A DNA stretch of 64,000 nucleotides from positions 183,147 through 247,146 of the forward strand of contig JANQJF010000055.1 in assembly GCA_028281765.1 (NCBI GenBank), read 5' to 3'. This DNA comes from Planctomycetota bacterium (lineage in GTDB: Bacteria; Planctomycetota; UBA1135; UBA2386). Positions 53,625 to 62,862 of this stretch are shown here, piece by piece. The notes beneath the pieces are model-generated. The model worked only from the letters and a program-made list of their open reading frames with translations, had not been told where the DNA came from and searched no databases. The stretch's first letter is position 1. Each line of letters begins with the position of its first letter. Position numbers and translations under genes: made by a program.

Positions 53625-56600
53625 CTATGAGGCGAAGAGCTGCTCGACGTCGGCACGCGTGAGCTTGGCCGAGTTCTTCCCCGAACCGGCGTCGATCACC
53701 CCCTCGAACAGCGCACGCTTGCGCTGCTGCAATTGCGAGATCTTCTCCTCCACCGAGTCCGAGACGATCAGTCGGTAGACGAAGACGGGCTTCTGCTGAC
53801 CGATCCGGTGGGCGCGATCCGATGCCTGGCGCTCCACCGCGGGGTTCCACCACGGATCGTAGTGAATCACCGTGTCCGCCGCGGTGAGGTTCAGGCCGGT
53901 ACCCCCAGCCTTGAGACTGATCAAGAACACAGGCACCTCACCACGCTGGAAGCGCTCGACCGGCGTCGCGCGATCCTTCGTCGATCCCGTCAGCTTGACG
54001 AAGTCGATGGCAGCATCGCGAAGTCGAGCCTCGATCTTCGAGAGCATCGTCGTGAACTGAGAGAACAGCAAGATCCGACGACCGTCCGCGATCAGGACCG
54101 GAAGCAAATCCATCAGCTCGTCGAGCTTCGCGGAGCTCTTGACCTTGCGAGCCGACGCGAGTTTCACGAGCCCCGGATCACAGCAAACCTGTCGAAGCTT
54201 CAGCAGCGCGTCGAGGATCACGATCTGGGCGCGGTTGATGCCGGCACTGTCGATCGCCTCCTGCACGCGCTCGTGCATCGCGACTCGGATCGAATCGTAC
54301 AGATCTCGTTGCCCTTTGCCGAACTCCACGGCGTGCACGATTTCGGTCTTCGGTGGCAGCTGGCGCAGCACTTGCTCCTTGGTGCGACGCAGCACGAACG
54401 GACGAATCCGTCGCAGGAGCGCGGAGCGTGCCGCCTCATCGTTCCGGCGTTCGATGGGCGCGCGGAACGTCCGTCCGAACGAGCTGGCGCTCCCGAGCAA
54501 CCCCGGCATCAAGAAGTCGAACTGCGACCACAGTTCGGTCAGATTGTTCTCGAGCGGTGTCCCGGTCAGACAAAGGCGGTGTCGGGCGTCGATGCCCTGG
54601 AGGGCACGGCGAATCTTGGATCGCGCGTTTTTGATCGCCTGGGCCTCGTCGAGCACGAGCAGATGAAACTCGTGCTGCTCGAAGACTTCCGTGTCTCGCA
54701 ACGCGAGGGGATACGTCGAGACGACCAGATCGGCATCCCCGATCTGACCCTGCAGCCGACCACGATCCGGTCCGTGCAGCAGGAGCACCGTCAACGACGG
54801 GGCGAAACGACTGGCCTCCGCCACCCAGTTGCTCGCGACGCTGGTCGGCGCGAACACGATGCTCGGTCGGTCTGCGCGGCCCTCGTCCTTCTCGACCAGG
54901 ATGTGACTCAGCACCTGGAGCGTCTTGCCGAGCCCCATGTCGTCCGCCAGGATCCCGTGCAGTTCGTGGTTCGACAGGAATTGCAGCCACGCCAACCCTT
55001 CGCGCTGATACTTGCGCATCCTGGCCTTGCAGCCCGACGGCTTCTGGATCGGGTCCACACCGTCGAAGTCCGCGAGCCGTCGCGCGAGGTCTCGAACGAC
55101 ATCCGCCTCGCCCCAGTCGAAGGCGTCGACGGAGCTTTCGAGTTCCGCGAGCGTCGCCACCTGCCGATCCAGGAGCCGCACGCGTCCATTCCCGGACTGT
55201 GGCTCGGACGTCGAGAACTCGATCAGCGCAGCAGCAATGCGCTGGAGTCGCTCCGTGGGGATCACGATCGTAACGCCATCGACCTCGACACGCGTCTCGT
55301 CTCCGGTCGACGCCTGCGCCTGCGCCTGCGACAGAAGCCGATGCAGGACGGGCGAGAGGTCGACCCGTTCGCCGGTCTCCCCGAGCTCCACGCCGAGTTC
55401 GACATCGAACCAGTCTTGACCAGTCGTCGACGTCACTCCCGCGAACACGCGTTCGGCGCGGACGTATCCGAACCGGAACTCGTCATCGAAGCGAACCTCG
55501 AGCCCCGCCTCGCGGAGCTCCGGAACGACGCGCTCGACGAAGTGTTGCCATGCCGGCTCATCAACCTCATGGCACACCCGGTTCAGCGTCATGTCGAGCT
55601 GACCGCCGGCCGACACCAGCGCACGTTCCATGTCGTAGGTCCACCGGGCCGGCACGGTCTCGAGAAGCGCCGTGAATCCCAAGCTCGCCAGAGTCTCGAG
55701 AAGCGTCGCTTCGAACGCGAGATCCCGGCGCACGCGCTCCACGCGCTGCTCGTGACACGACTCCAGCCACTCGTCCGCTTCGGAGAGTGACACGACCTGT
55801 TCCCCGTATCGGGCAAACGGATGCACCGCGTCGACCGTGAGGGCCCCCGAGTACCTCGTCCGGGTACGCTTGGTGTAGCACACCACGCCGAGCTGCGGCT
55901 CCTGCGGCTCGCGCACGACGACCTCGAGTGCTCGGGGCGCCGGGAGCTGCAGATCGACGAACTCGGTGCGCACCTCCGCGGACAAGACCGCTGCGATCGT
56001 CGCGTTGAGGGTGGGGCCGTCCTGGAATCTCCGCAGCAGTTCCAACTCATGCGAGACTCGAAGCGGACCGATGGACTGGTCATCCATCCACAGCGGGTGA
56101 TCGAACAGCAGCGCGTTTCCCCCACCCTCGACGGCGACACTCGGAGTTTGCCGTCCAGCGTCGTCGAGAGACCACGACGGCGTCGCGACTCGCTCCCCTC
56201 CCTCACGAAGGGGCTCGGACTCCGTGTCTAGAGCAAAGCACCGTCCCGTGCGGACGATTTCGAGCAGCAACTGACCGCAACGCGCCTCGAGTGCGTAGTC
56301 GCTGTCGTAGCGCGCCCGGCCGAAAAGGGCGAGCTGCTCGATGAGATGCCGATCGTCATCCGTGACACACTGGGCCCCGGCTCCACGCAGGACGTTCTGG
56401 GTCGATAGAGCAATCGGGCGTCCGTAGCTACCATCCCGCTTCCGGATGCGAGCCTGCATGACCTTGACCTGGATCAGGTCACGCAAATGCGCGGGGCGCA
56501 GAACATAGATCACCACGGAGGCGTTGGTTCGAGGCTTCGGCGTTGCCTCGGTCCCGGACTTCGAAATCGCCCGGAGCCAAGATCGAATTCGATCGGCGGC

Positions 56601-56948
56601 CAAACGCGCGCCGAGGTCCTCCGACGCGAAACGCCCTGGGTCGGCCAGCAGCAACCGAACGGCGCCTACGTGGCGACAGCAGAAGTTCTCAGAACACGAG
56701 CATCTGTCTGGCGCACCCGTCTGCGGATCCCTGTCGACGAACACACGCACCCGATGTTCGACGCCGTGTTCGCGCACGGACGCCTCGATGTTTCCGAACT
56801 CGTCAACCTGCAGACCCGAGACGGCGCCCTCGTCGAGGAGCGCGTGCGCTCGACGGAGCGCCTGCGGAAGCAGAGAATCGATGCCGTGTGTCGCGTGCAG
56901 TTCGAATTCCATGAGGTCGCCGATCCAGAACTCAGTCACCGCCACCAC
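53625..56948 (-). CDS. SNF2-family helicase with SWIM zinc finger
   Basis: About 1095-1107 residues; starts are possible at GTG 56948 or ATG 56912. Counted from 56912, the N-terminus has a SWIM zinc finger (Cys71, Cys73, Cys79, His81), then a long bacterial SNF2-associated region. The ATPase core has motif I DDMGLGKTLQVL near residue 655, motif II DEAQ, motif III LTGTPLENNLTELWSQFDFL, and motifs V-VI GTGLNLTAADTVIHYDPWWN with DRAHRIGQ. These proteins are ATP-driven DNA translocases that move or strip proteins on DNA. Several bacterial SWIM-SNF2 genes occur near defence or recombination systems, but no such genes are adjacent here, so a repair or transcription role is equally likely. Confidence 0.93.
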   Translation of the reverse strand: MVAVTEFWIGDLMEFELHATHGIDSLLPQALRRAHALLDEGAVSGLQVDEFGNIEASVREHGVEHRVRVFVDRDPQTGAPDRCSCSENFCCRHVGAVRLLLADPGRFASEDLGARLAADRIRSWLRAISKSGTEATPKPRTNASVVIYVLRPAHLRDLIQVKVMQARIRKRDGSYGRPIALSTQNVLRGAGAQCVTDDDRHLIEQLALFGRARYDSDYALEARCGQLLLEIVRTGRCFALDTESEPLREGGERVATPSWSLDDAGRQTPSVAVEGGGNALLFDHPLWMDDQSIGPLRVSHELELLRRFQDGPTLNATIAAVLSAEVRTEFVDLQLPAPRALEVVVREPQEPQLGVVCYTKRTRTRYSGALTVDAVHPFARYGEQVVSLSEADEWLESCHEQRVERVRRDLAFEATLLETLASLGFTALLETVPARWTYDMERALVSAGGQLDMTLNRVCHEVDEPAWQHFVERVVPELREAGLEVRFDDEFRFGYVRAERVFAGVTSTTGQDWFDVELGVELGETGERVDLSPVLHRLLSQAQAQASTGDETRVEVDGVTIVIPTERLQRIAAALIEFSTSEPQSGNGRVRLLDRQVATLAELESSVDAFDWGEADVVRDLARRLADFDGVDPIQKPSGCKARMRKYQREGLAWLQFLSNHELHGILADDMGLGKTLQVLSHILVEKDEGRADRPSIVFAPTSVASNWVAEASRFAPSLTVLLLHGPDRGRLQGQIGDADLVVSTYPLALRDTEVFEQHEFHLLVLDEAQAIKNARSKIRRALQGIDARHRLCLTGTPLENNLTELWSQFDFLMPGLLGSASSFGRTFRAPIERRNDEAARSALLRRIRPFVLRRTKEQVLRQLPPKTEIVHAVEFGKGQRDLYDSIRVAMHERVQEAIDSAGINRAQIVILDALLKLRQVCCDPGLVKLASARKVKSSAKLDELMDLLPVLIADGRRILLFSQFTTMLSKIEARLRDAAIDFVKLTGSTKDRATPVERFQRGEVPVFLISLKAGGTGLNLTAADTVIHYDPWWNPAVERQASDRAHRIGQQKPVFVYRLIVSDSVEEKISQLQQRKRALFEGVIDAGSGKNSAKLTRADVEQLFAS

Positions 56949-57039
56949 GGTCCAGTGACACTGAGTCCGACAAAGTAATGCACAACCGCTCGGTCTTCAC
57001 ACCCGCGCCATCGCCTTGTCGCTGGTGCGTGAGAGACCG

Positions 57040-58338
57040 CTACCTTGAATCGAGTCGATTGTCGCGTGTCAGTCGATAGCGCGCGCCCGCACCACCCCAC
57101 CGCACCTCTCGGGGTGGCCGCATCGACTCGCCGACGATCGCGATTCGCCTCGCGGTCCACTCGCGACTTCCCTCCTGAAGCTCGATCGAGACCACGTCGC
57201 CGCCCCCGAACGCCGCGTGGAAACCCGGCCACATCGAGTGCACGGCGACGCCTTCGCGATAGACGAACCAGTCGATCCGCACCGCGTGCAACGCCAGCAG
57301 CGCGCACGTCGCGACCGCCGCACGCCGCAGCCACACCGACTCCATCGTGGCGACACGACTCAGCCCGATGGCCCAGACCATGCCGAACACGTAGAAGTAC
57401 TGCCCTTCGACTTTGGGCAAGAACGCCATCGGGCACACCGAGATCACGGCCGCGGACAGCCACACCCAGAGACGGCCGCGTGCGAGAATCGCGATCCGCG
57501 CCCAGACGAGCCAGCCGACGGCTGCGAGCAAGGCCGCGATCACGACGAACTCGCGCGCGGTCGTCATCGGCGTGTGCGCCGTCACGGCGAACGGGAAGAC
57601 CGCGTAGAGCCACACGTTGGCGAACGCGTTGCCGATGTCCGCGCCGTAGCCGTCGCCGCGCTCGCTCACCGTCGTGAGCCAGCCGCACGCGATGCGGACG
57701 ACGAGATAGGCGAGCACGGTGACGCTTCCGGCGATCGCGACCCGACGCGCCGCGCGGTCGGTCTCCCCTCTCCGGCCGAACACGATCGTGAACGCGAGCA
57801 CCGGCAGCAGCCCGATCGCGGACTCCTTGAACCCGAGCGTGACCGCGGTGAGCACGGCGCCACCGATCCAGTCGAGCGCTGCCGACTCCCACCGGTTGCG
57901 CAGCATCAGCAGGAACACGCTCGCGCTCGCCGTCACGACGCCGAGGTCGTAGACGCCGGCGATCCAGCCGACCGACCACGACGTGAACGCCGACCAGCCG
58001 AACGCGAGCGCCGCCCACGGTGCCGCGCGCGCTCCGAAGATGCGTCCGGCGAGCGCGCCGACGAGGATCGCGTTGACGCAGTGCCAGAGGACAGCGACCG
58101 CGTGCGCAGCGTACGCAACATCCCCCGACCAAAGCACGACTCGGCCGAACACCCAGTGCCCGAGCGGGCGGAAGAACAGGCGGCCCCAATCGGCTAACCC
58201 CGCGAGCAGGTCCGGCTCGGGCCGCGCCCGGCACAGGAACTCGAGCTCGTCGTGGTTGAAGTACCCGGGATTCGCGAGCAGCAGCGCGTGCGCCGCCGCG
58301 ACGAGCACGGCGCAGACCAGGAGAGCTCGCGATCCCAT
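57040..58338 (-). CDS. Polytopic membrane protein, possible GT-C-type glycosyltransferase
   Basis: 432 residues from the ATG at 58338; the longer upstream frame mirrors the divergent gene. About ten TM helices. Early loop NPGYFNHDELEFLCRARP contains the acidic pair typical of the first periplasmic loop in GT-C (ArnT/Pmt-like) transferases, and the C-terminal soluble stretch is short. If so it would use a lipid-linked sugar, but the DE pair alone is weak evidence. No other cell-wall gene is adjacent. Confidence 0.6.
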   Translation of the reverse strand: MGSRALLVCAVLVAAAHALLLANPGYFNHDELEFLCRARPEPDLLAGLADWGRLFFRPLGHWVFGRVVLWSGDVAYAAHAVAVLWHCVNAILVGALAGRIFGARAAPWAALAFGWSAFTSWSVGWIAGVYDLGVVTASASVFLLMLRNRWESAALDWIGGAVLTAVTLGFKESAIGLLPVLAFTIVFGRRGETDRAARRVAIAGSVTVLAYLVVRIACGWLTTVSERGDGYGADIGNAFANVWLYAVFPFAVTAHTPMTTAREFVVIAALLAAVGWLVWARIAILARGRLWVWLSAAVISVCPMAFLPKVEGQYFYVFGMVWAIGLSRVATMESVWLRRAAVATCALLALHAVRIDWFVYREGVAVHSMWPGFHAAFGGGDVVSIELQEGSREWTARRIAIVGESMRPPREVRWGGAGARYRLTRDNRLDSR

Positions 58339-58435
58339 GCCGCGGAGCGTAGTCCGCGGCCGCGATACGCACCACGGGTGTCCCAAATGCGCACCCGAGC
58401 TGCGGGCACCCGCCGGGCCCGCTAGGCTTTCGGAC

Positions 58436-61339
58436 ATGCAACGCCTGCTCCCCGTCGCTCTCCTGGCGGTGCTCTGCGCCCCACTCGCGTCCGCCCAAGA
58501 CGCGAAGCCCGACGCCGCGCCCCTGCGCGTGCTGTTCGTCGGGCACGACCCCTCCGATCGGAAGATCCCGTTCGCCGACATGGCCGAACCGCGCACGTAT
58601 CAGCTCTACCGCGAGCGCACGTCCGCGTTCGAGTCGCTGCTGCGCTACCACTTCGAAGACGTCCGCGTGGTCTACGGCAAGGACTACGAAGTGTCGATGT
58701 CGGACGATGTCGACGTCACGATCTTCGACACGCTGCCGAACCCACTGCACGATCCGGAGCGTGACCGCGGCGCGCCGCGGCAGAACTCGTACCTGCCCGA
58801 GACGTTCAGTCGCCCCGCGCTGACGATCTCGATGAACTCCGCGCGCATCGGCGAACCGATCGGGCTCAAGCACGACTGGCTTTGACTGTGCCTCGATGCC
58901 CATGCGCACGGGATGCGCATCAACCACGAGATCTTCCAGAAGCCGCACGAAGTCGAGCTGACCATCACTGATCGACCGACGCCAAAGGCATACGCGGGCA
59001 AGACCGACGCCGGCACGATGCCGATGTGGCGCGTGCAGACCGAAGGCTACGAGGACGGCAACGGCCAGCTGATCGGCCTCGTATCCAGTGACGCGGGCTT
59101 CCTCGACTCGCCCGACGTCGAGTGGATCTCGAGCGGCGTCAACTCGAAGAACCCGAAGGCCGTCGCGCTCAGTCGACACGGCAACTTCTTCCACTGGGGC
59201 TTCGCGGTGTCACCGACGTATCTGACCGAGGAAGCCAAGCTCGTCTTCGTCAACGCGGTGCACTACATCTCGAAATTCGACGGGCAGACCCCGATCGCGC
59301 GCAAGCGCAAGGGCACGCGCGTCCGCAGCTCGGTGCGCACGTTGCTGCAGGGGATCAGTGACGAAGGCTGGGCGGCACGGATGAAGCGCCACGAGGAGTT
59401 CGTCGCCGAGACGGAGCGCCGCAAGACCGAGATCCGCAAGAAGATCGACGCCGGCGAAGAGGTCTCCGATTGGGACAAGCGCATGCTCGACATGCCGCCG
59501 TCCAAGCCGCGCAGCCGCTTCCAGTACGTGAAGCGATTCTTCTCGGACGAAGAGTGGGCCGCCGTCGACGGTGACGTCGACGCTGTCACGGCAAGAATCG
59601 AAGCCGATCTGCCCTACATGCGCAGCAAGGGCTGGTACGAAATGGAGGTCGACCAAGATCTCAAGGCCCTCGGGATCGCGAACGACGACATCCGCCTGCT
59701 CGAGACGGCAATCGCCGAGCTGAGCAAGCCGGACCACGCCGAACGTGCGCGTCGCGTGCTCGCGCGCTACACCGACCAGAAGCACTCGACCGCCCGAGAG
59801 TGGTCGCAGTGGCTGATCCGCAACCGCAGCAGGCTGTTCTTCACGGAGTCGGGCGGCTACCGGTGGCTCGTTGACGACCGCGGCGCAGACAGCGCACCGG
59901 CGATCGAGGCCGCGGCGCCGGCGAACGCACCGCTCGAAACCACCGAGCGGAAACCCGTCGCGAGCGCACTCGAAGTGACGAGAACCTCGGATGGCGAGTT
60001 CGACGTCGTCATCAGGGTCGCCATCCACGACGGCTGGCACGCCTACACCGACCTGCCGCCAGGCTCGCCGTACACCCCGATGACGGTCGACCTCGACGTA
60101 CCGAACGGGATGAAGCGGGTCGGCGACTGGCAGATGCCGAAGGGTCACTTCTACCCCGCCGATCCCGCGCTGACCGTGCTCGGCGGCGAGTTCGAGTTCC
60201 GCTGCAAGGTGCGCGGCGACGCCGGAAAGAGCGCGAAGTTCGGCTGTCGCCTCAGCTACCAGGTGTGTGACGAGCGCATGTGCCTGCCGCCGCGCGTCGA
60301 AGAACTGACCACGACGGTGCGGCCCTCGACGAGCCAGGCGCCCGACCTCGAGTTCCGAGCGCTCGAAGCCGACTACGTCGCCGCGATGGAGACGTATCTC
60401 GAGAAGACCCGCGCCGTCTACGCGTCCGAGGAGTTCCGCAAGGCGCGGCAGAACAACGACCGCGCGGCGGTGCGCAAGCTGATGCGCAAGCACGCACACC
60501 CCGAGGCCGACTTCGCGCCGCGGTTCGCCGCGCTCGCGGACGAGCGTTCGGGCGAGCAGCAGGCGCAGTGTTTGCTGTGGGTCGTGACGCACACGCGCGA
60601 CGCAGCGCGCAAGGAGAAGGCCGCGCACGCGCTGCTCGAGCACCACATGGACAGCCCGGCCGTCACCGCGATGATCGAGGGCTGGACCTCGCTGATGTCG
60701 CTCCGCGGCGGCGCGCACGAAATCTTCCAGATCGTCGCCGCGCGTTCGAAGGATTCGAACACCGTCGCCGAAGCGATGTGGGTCGACGCCTACCTCGGCC
60801 GCGACCGCGGCGAGCTGAAGTCGGTCGAGAAGAAGATCCAGAAGGAGTTCCCCGACTCGACGGCCGCACTGCGCATCGCGGGCAAGCGATTCGCGCGCAA
60901 CAACCTGCAGGTCGGCATGACCGCGCCGGAGATCGAGGGCGAGGACATCGACGGGGTTCCGTTCAAGCTGTCCGACTACCGCGGCAAGGTCGTGCTGCTC
61001 GACTTCTGGGGCGACTGGTGACCCCCTTGCCGGGCGATGTACCCCCACGAGCGGTCGCTCGTGAAGCGTTTCGATTCGAGCAAGCTCGCGATCATCGGCG
61101 TCAACAGTGACTCCGACCGAGCGTTAGTCCAGGCGCGCGTTCGCGCCGAGAACATCACGTGGCGCAGCTTCTGGGCCGGACCCGGCGGCGGCTGGGGTCG
61201 GATCCCGAGCCAGTGGGGCGTGAAGGGCTGGCCGAAGGTCTACGTGCTGGATCACCGCGGCGTGATCCGTCACGAGGACCTCGAGGGTGACGCGCTCGAG
61301 AATGCGATCGCAACACTCGTCACGGAGATCGACGACTGA
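58436..61339 (+). CDS. Predicted two-selenocysteine secreted protein: ThuA-like, DsbD-alpha-like and TlpA-like domains
   Basis: One frame of 967 residues from the ATG at 58436, crossed by two in-frame TGAs (58883-58885, 61019-61021) and ended by TGA at 61337-61339. Signal peptide ends PLASAQ. Residues about 25-235 are ThuA-like, with L-U150-L-C152. A helical part follows. About 500-630 is a DsbD-alpha-like domain (SYQVCDERMCLPP; Cys611, Cys616). About 830-967 is TlpA-like, with active site W-U862-P-P-C865 where WCxPC is the norm. Each TGA is followed by a 7-bp hairpin. Known: Sec commonly replaces a redox Cys, and bacterial SECIS hairpins lie just after the UGA. Inference: an exported selenoprotein handling disulfides. 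A pseudogene is the main alternative, but would need two losses, both at redox Cys codons. Confidence 0.82.
58902..58920 (+). promoter_or_regulatory. SECIS-like hairpin after the first in-frame TGA
   Basis: Perfect 7-bp stem ATGCGCA/TGCGCAT with loop CGGGA, whose first loop base lies 24 bases after the TGA at 58883-58885. The position and G-containing loop fit a bacterial SECIS. It lies in coding sequence, as bacterial SECIS elements do. Confidence 0.55.
61046..61063 (+). promoter_or_regulatory. SECIS-like hairpin with GGUC loop after the second in-frame TGA
   Basis: Perfect 7-bp stem CACGAGC/GCTCGTG closed by the tetraloop GGTC. The loop starts 32 bases after the TGA at 61019-61021. In E. 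coli fdhF the SelB-binding hairpin also presents a GGUC loop, so this is a good candidate SECIS. Confidence 0.68.
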
Positions 61340-62310
61340 TCGCCGCGGCCCGAGCCGCTGCGGCCGGCCGCCTCGACGAACTGCGTCGCATTCTCGCCGA
61401 GTCGCCGGATGTCCTGACCGAGAAAGACGCGGAGGGGCAAACGCTCCTGTATCTGGCGTGCCACGCCGCCACGGGCAACGCCGCGCTGCCGCCGGATCGG
61501 GGCACTCCGGACCAACACGCCGCCGTCGATCTCGTGCTCGCGGCCGGCGCGGACCCGAACGCGGCCAACCGCGAGGGCAAGACCGCGCTGCACGTCGCCG
61601 CGATGACCGGACATCTCGATCTCGCGCGGCGCCTGCTCGCAGCGGGTGCTGTGCGCGAAGGACGACTGCTCGGCGCGGAGGGCGGGTCGCCGCTGGCACT
61701 CGCGCTCTTCTACGCGCAGACGGAGATGGGTCGTTTCCTCGCCGACCCGCCGGTGCCGGACAACCTCCGGCATGCCGCAGCGCTCGGCCGCGACATCACG
61801 CACTTCTTCCACGGCGACGAGCTGACGGAGCAAGCGCGCGACGGTCTCGACTTCTACCGACCGCTGACGCTGTTTCCGGAATGGACGCGCACGTTCAGCC
61901 GGCAGGAGATCCTCGACGAGGCGCTGACCTGGGCCGTGCGCAACGACCAGATCGAATCGATGGAACGCCTCGTCGCATGCGGCGCGGACGTGAATTCGAA
62001 CCCGTACCGCGGCACGCCACTGACGTGGGCGGCATACGCCGACAAGGAGTCCGCGTGTCGCTGGCTGCTGGAGCGCGGCGCCGATCCGAACCTCCGACAC
62101 GACTTCGGCGGCGCCGAGCACGGCAAAGGCGCCGTCGCGATGCACCTCGCCGCGCAGCACGGTTCGGTGCGATGTTTGAAGTTGCTGCTGGAGCACGGCG
62201 GCGACCCGACGATCCGGGATGCGGCGTTCGACGGGACACCGCAGGGATGGGCGGAGTACGGCGGCGCGGTCGCAGCGGCGGAGATCCTGCGGCAGTTCGG
62301 ACAGGGCTAG
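61336..62310 (+). CDS. Ankyrin-repeat protein with probable CTG start
   Basis: Ankyrin-type sequence begins right after the upstream stop: LDELRRILAESPDVLTEKD, GQTLLYLACHAATGN, then LVLAAGADPNAANREGKTAL and several further repeats (MERLVACGADVNSNPY, WLLERGADPNLRH, AMHLAAQHGSVRCLKLLLEH). No ATG, GTG or TTG precedes the first repeat in this frame. The only candidate is CTG at 61336, which overlaps the stop of the selenoprotein gene (CTGA). The first conventional start is GTG at 61534, which would cut off a repeat. About 324 residues; likely a cytoplasmic protein-binding scaffold. Translational coupling may explain the weak start. Confidence 0.7.
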   Translation: MIAAARAAAAGRLDELRRILAESPDVLTEKDAEGQTLLYLACHAATGNAALPPDRGTPDQHAAVDLVLAAGADPNAANREGKTALHVAAMTGHLDLARRLLAAGAVREGRLLGAEGGSPLALALFYAQTEMGRFLADPPVPDNLRHAAALGRDITHFFHGDELTEQARDGLDFYRPLTLFPEWTRTFSRQEILDEALTWAVRNDQIESMERLVACGADVNSNPYRGTPLTWAAYADKESACRWLLERGADPNLRHDFGGAEHGKGAVAMHLAAQHGSVRCLKLLLEHGGDPTIRDAAFDGTPQGWAEYGGAVAAAEILRQFGQG

Positions 62311-62759
62311 CTCGGCGGTTGCCCTGCGCGGATCCGCGTCTGAAACCACCAGCGGTGCCGCTCGAGATCTTCGACGCCGTAGATACGAACCGCGCCCCAC
62401 TCGGGTCCGTGGTCGTCGGTCTGGGGATCGGCGAAGATGTTCGCGCCGGCGTCGCGCGCGCGTGCGCAGTGGGCGTCGACGTCGTTTACGGTGACGCAGA
62501 GGGTTTGGGTATTCACGCCATCGAGGGAAAGCGGGCTCTTGCCGAGGTGATCGTCGGCGCGGCCGGTGATGCGCTTCTCGCTCGCGACCATGATGACGCC
62601 GTCGGAGTACTCGAGTTCGGAGTGGGCGACGTCGCCGTCGGGGGTGTCGACGCGGAGGCGGAGGGTGAATCCGAAGGTGGCGCAGAGCCAGTCGATGGCG
62701 GTGGCGGCGTCGCGGTAGAAGAGGGCGGGGGAGATGCGGGGCCAGTTGGGGGGGGTCAT
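62307..62759 (-). CDS. VOC-superfamily protein (glyoxalase/PhnB-like)
   Basis: 150 residues of the vicinal-oxygen-chelate fold: ISPALFYRDAATAIDWLCAT at the N-terminus, FGFTLRLRVDTPDG, and the second half-repeat VNDVDAHCARARDAGA followed by DDHGPEWGAVRIYGVED. PhnB-like members are often dioxygenase-, isomerase- or resistance-type enzymes or binding proteins, so the activity is open. Its stop codon shares the palindromic CTAG at 62307-62310 with the stop of the convergent ankyrin gene. Confidence 0.8.
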   Translation of the reverse strand: MTPPNWPRISPALFYRDAATAIDWLCATFGFTLRLRVDTPDGDVAHSELEYSDGVIMVASEKRITGRADDHLGKSPLSLDGVNTQTLCVTVNDVDAHCARARDAGANIFADPQTDDHGPEWGAVRIYGVEDLERHRWWFQTRIRAGQPPS

Positions 62760-62862
62760 GGGGTTGGGAGGGTAGTGGAGCGTGCGTGGAGCAGCAGGCG
62801 CGCTCGGGCTCTAAAGGCCAAACGAGGGCGCGGCGGGGACCTCGACGACCGGGGGTCGTGCG

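Noticed and set aside
53733..55790. 685-codon plus-strand frame over the SNF2 helicase
   Set aside because: The helicase motifs on the minus strand are unambiguous; this frame is a shadow.
61019..61021. Reading the selenoprotein locus as a genome with UGA reassigned to Trp or Gly
   Set aside because: UGA ends many other genes in this window, including this same gene at 61337-61339, so general reassignment is excluded.
62307..62310. Frameshift or fusion between the ankyrin and VOC genes
   Set aside because: The genes are convergent and simply share the palindromic CTAG as stop codons.
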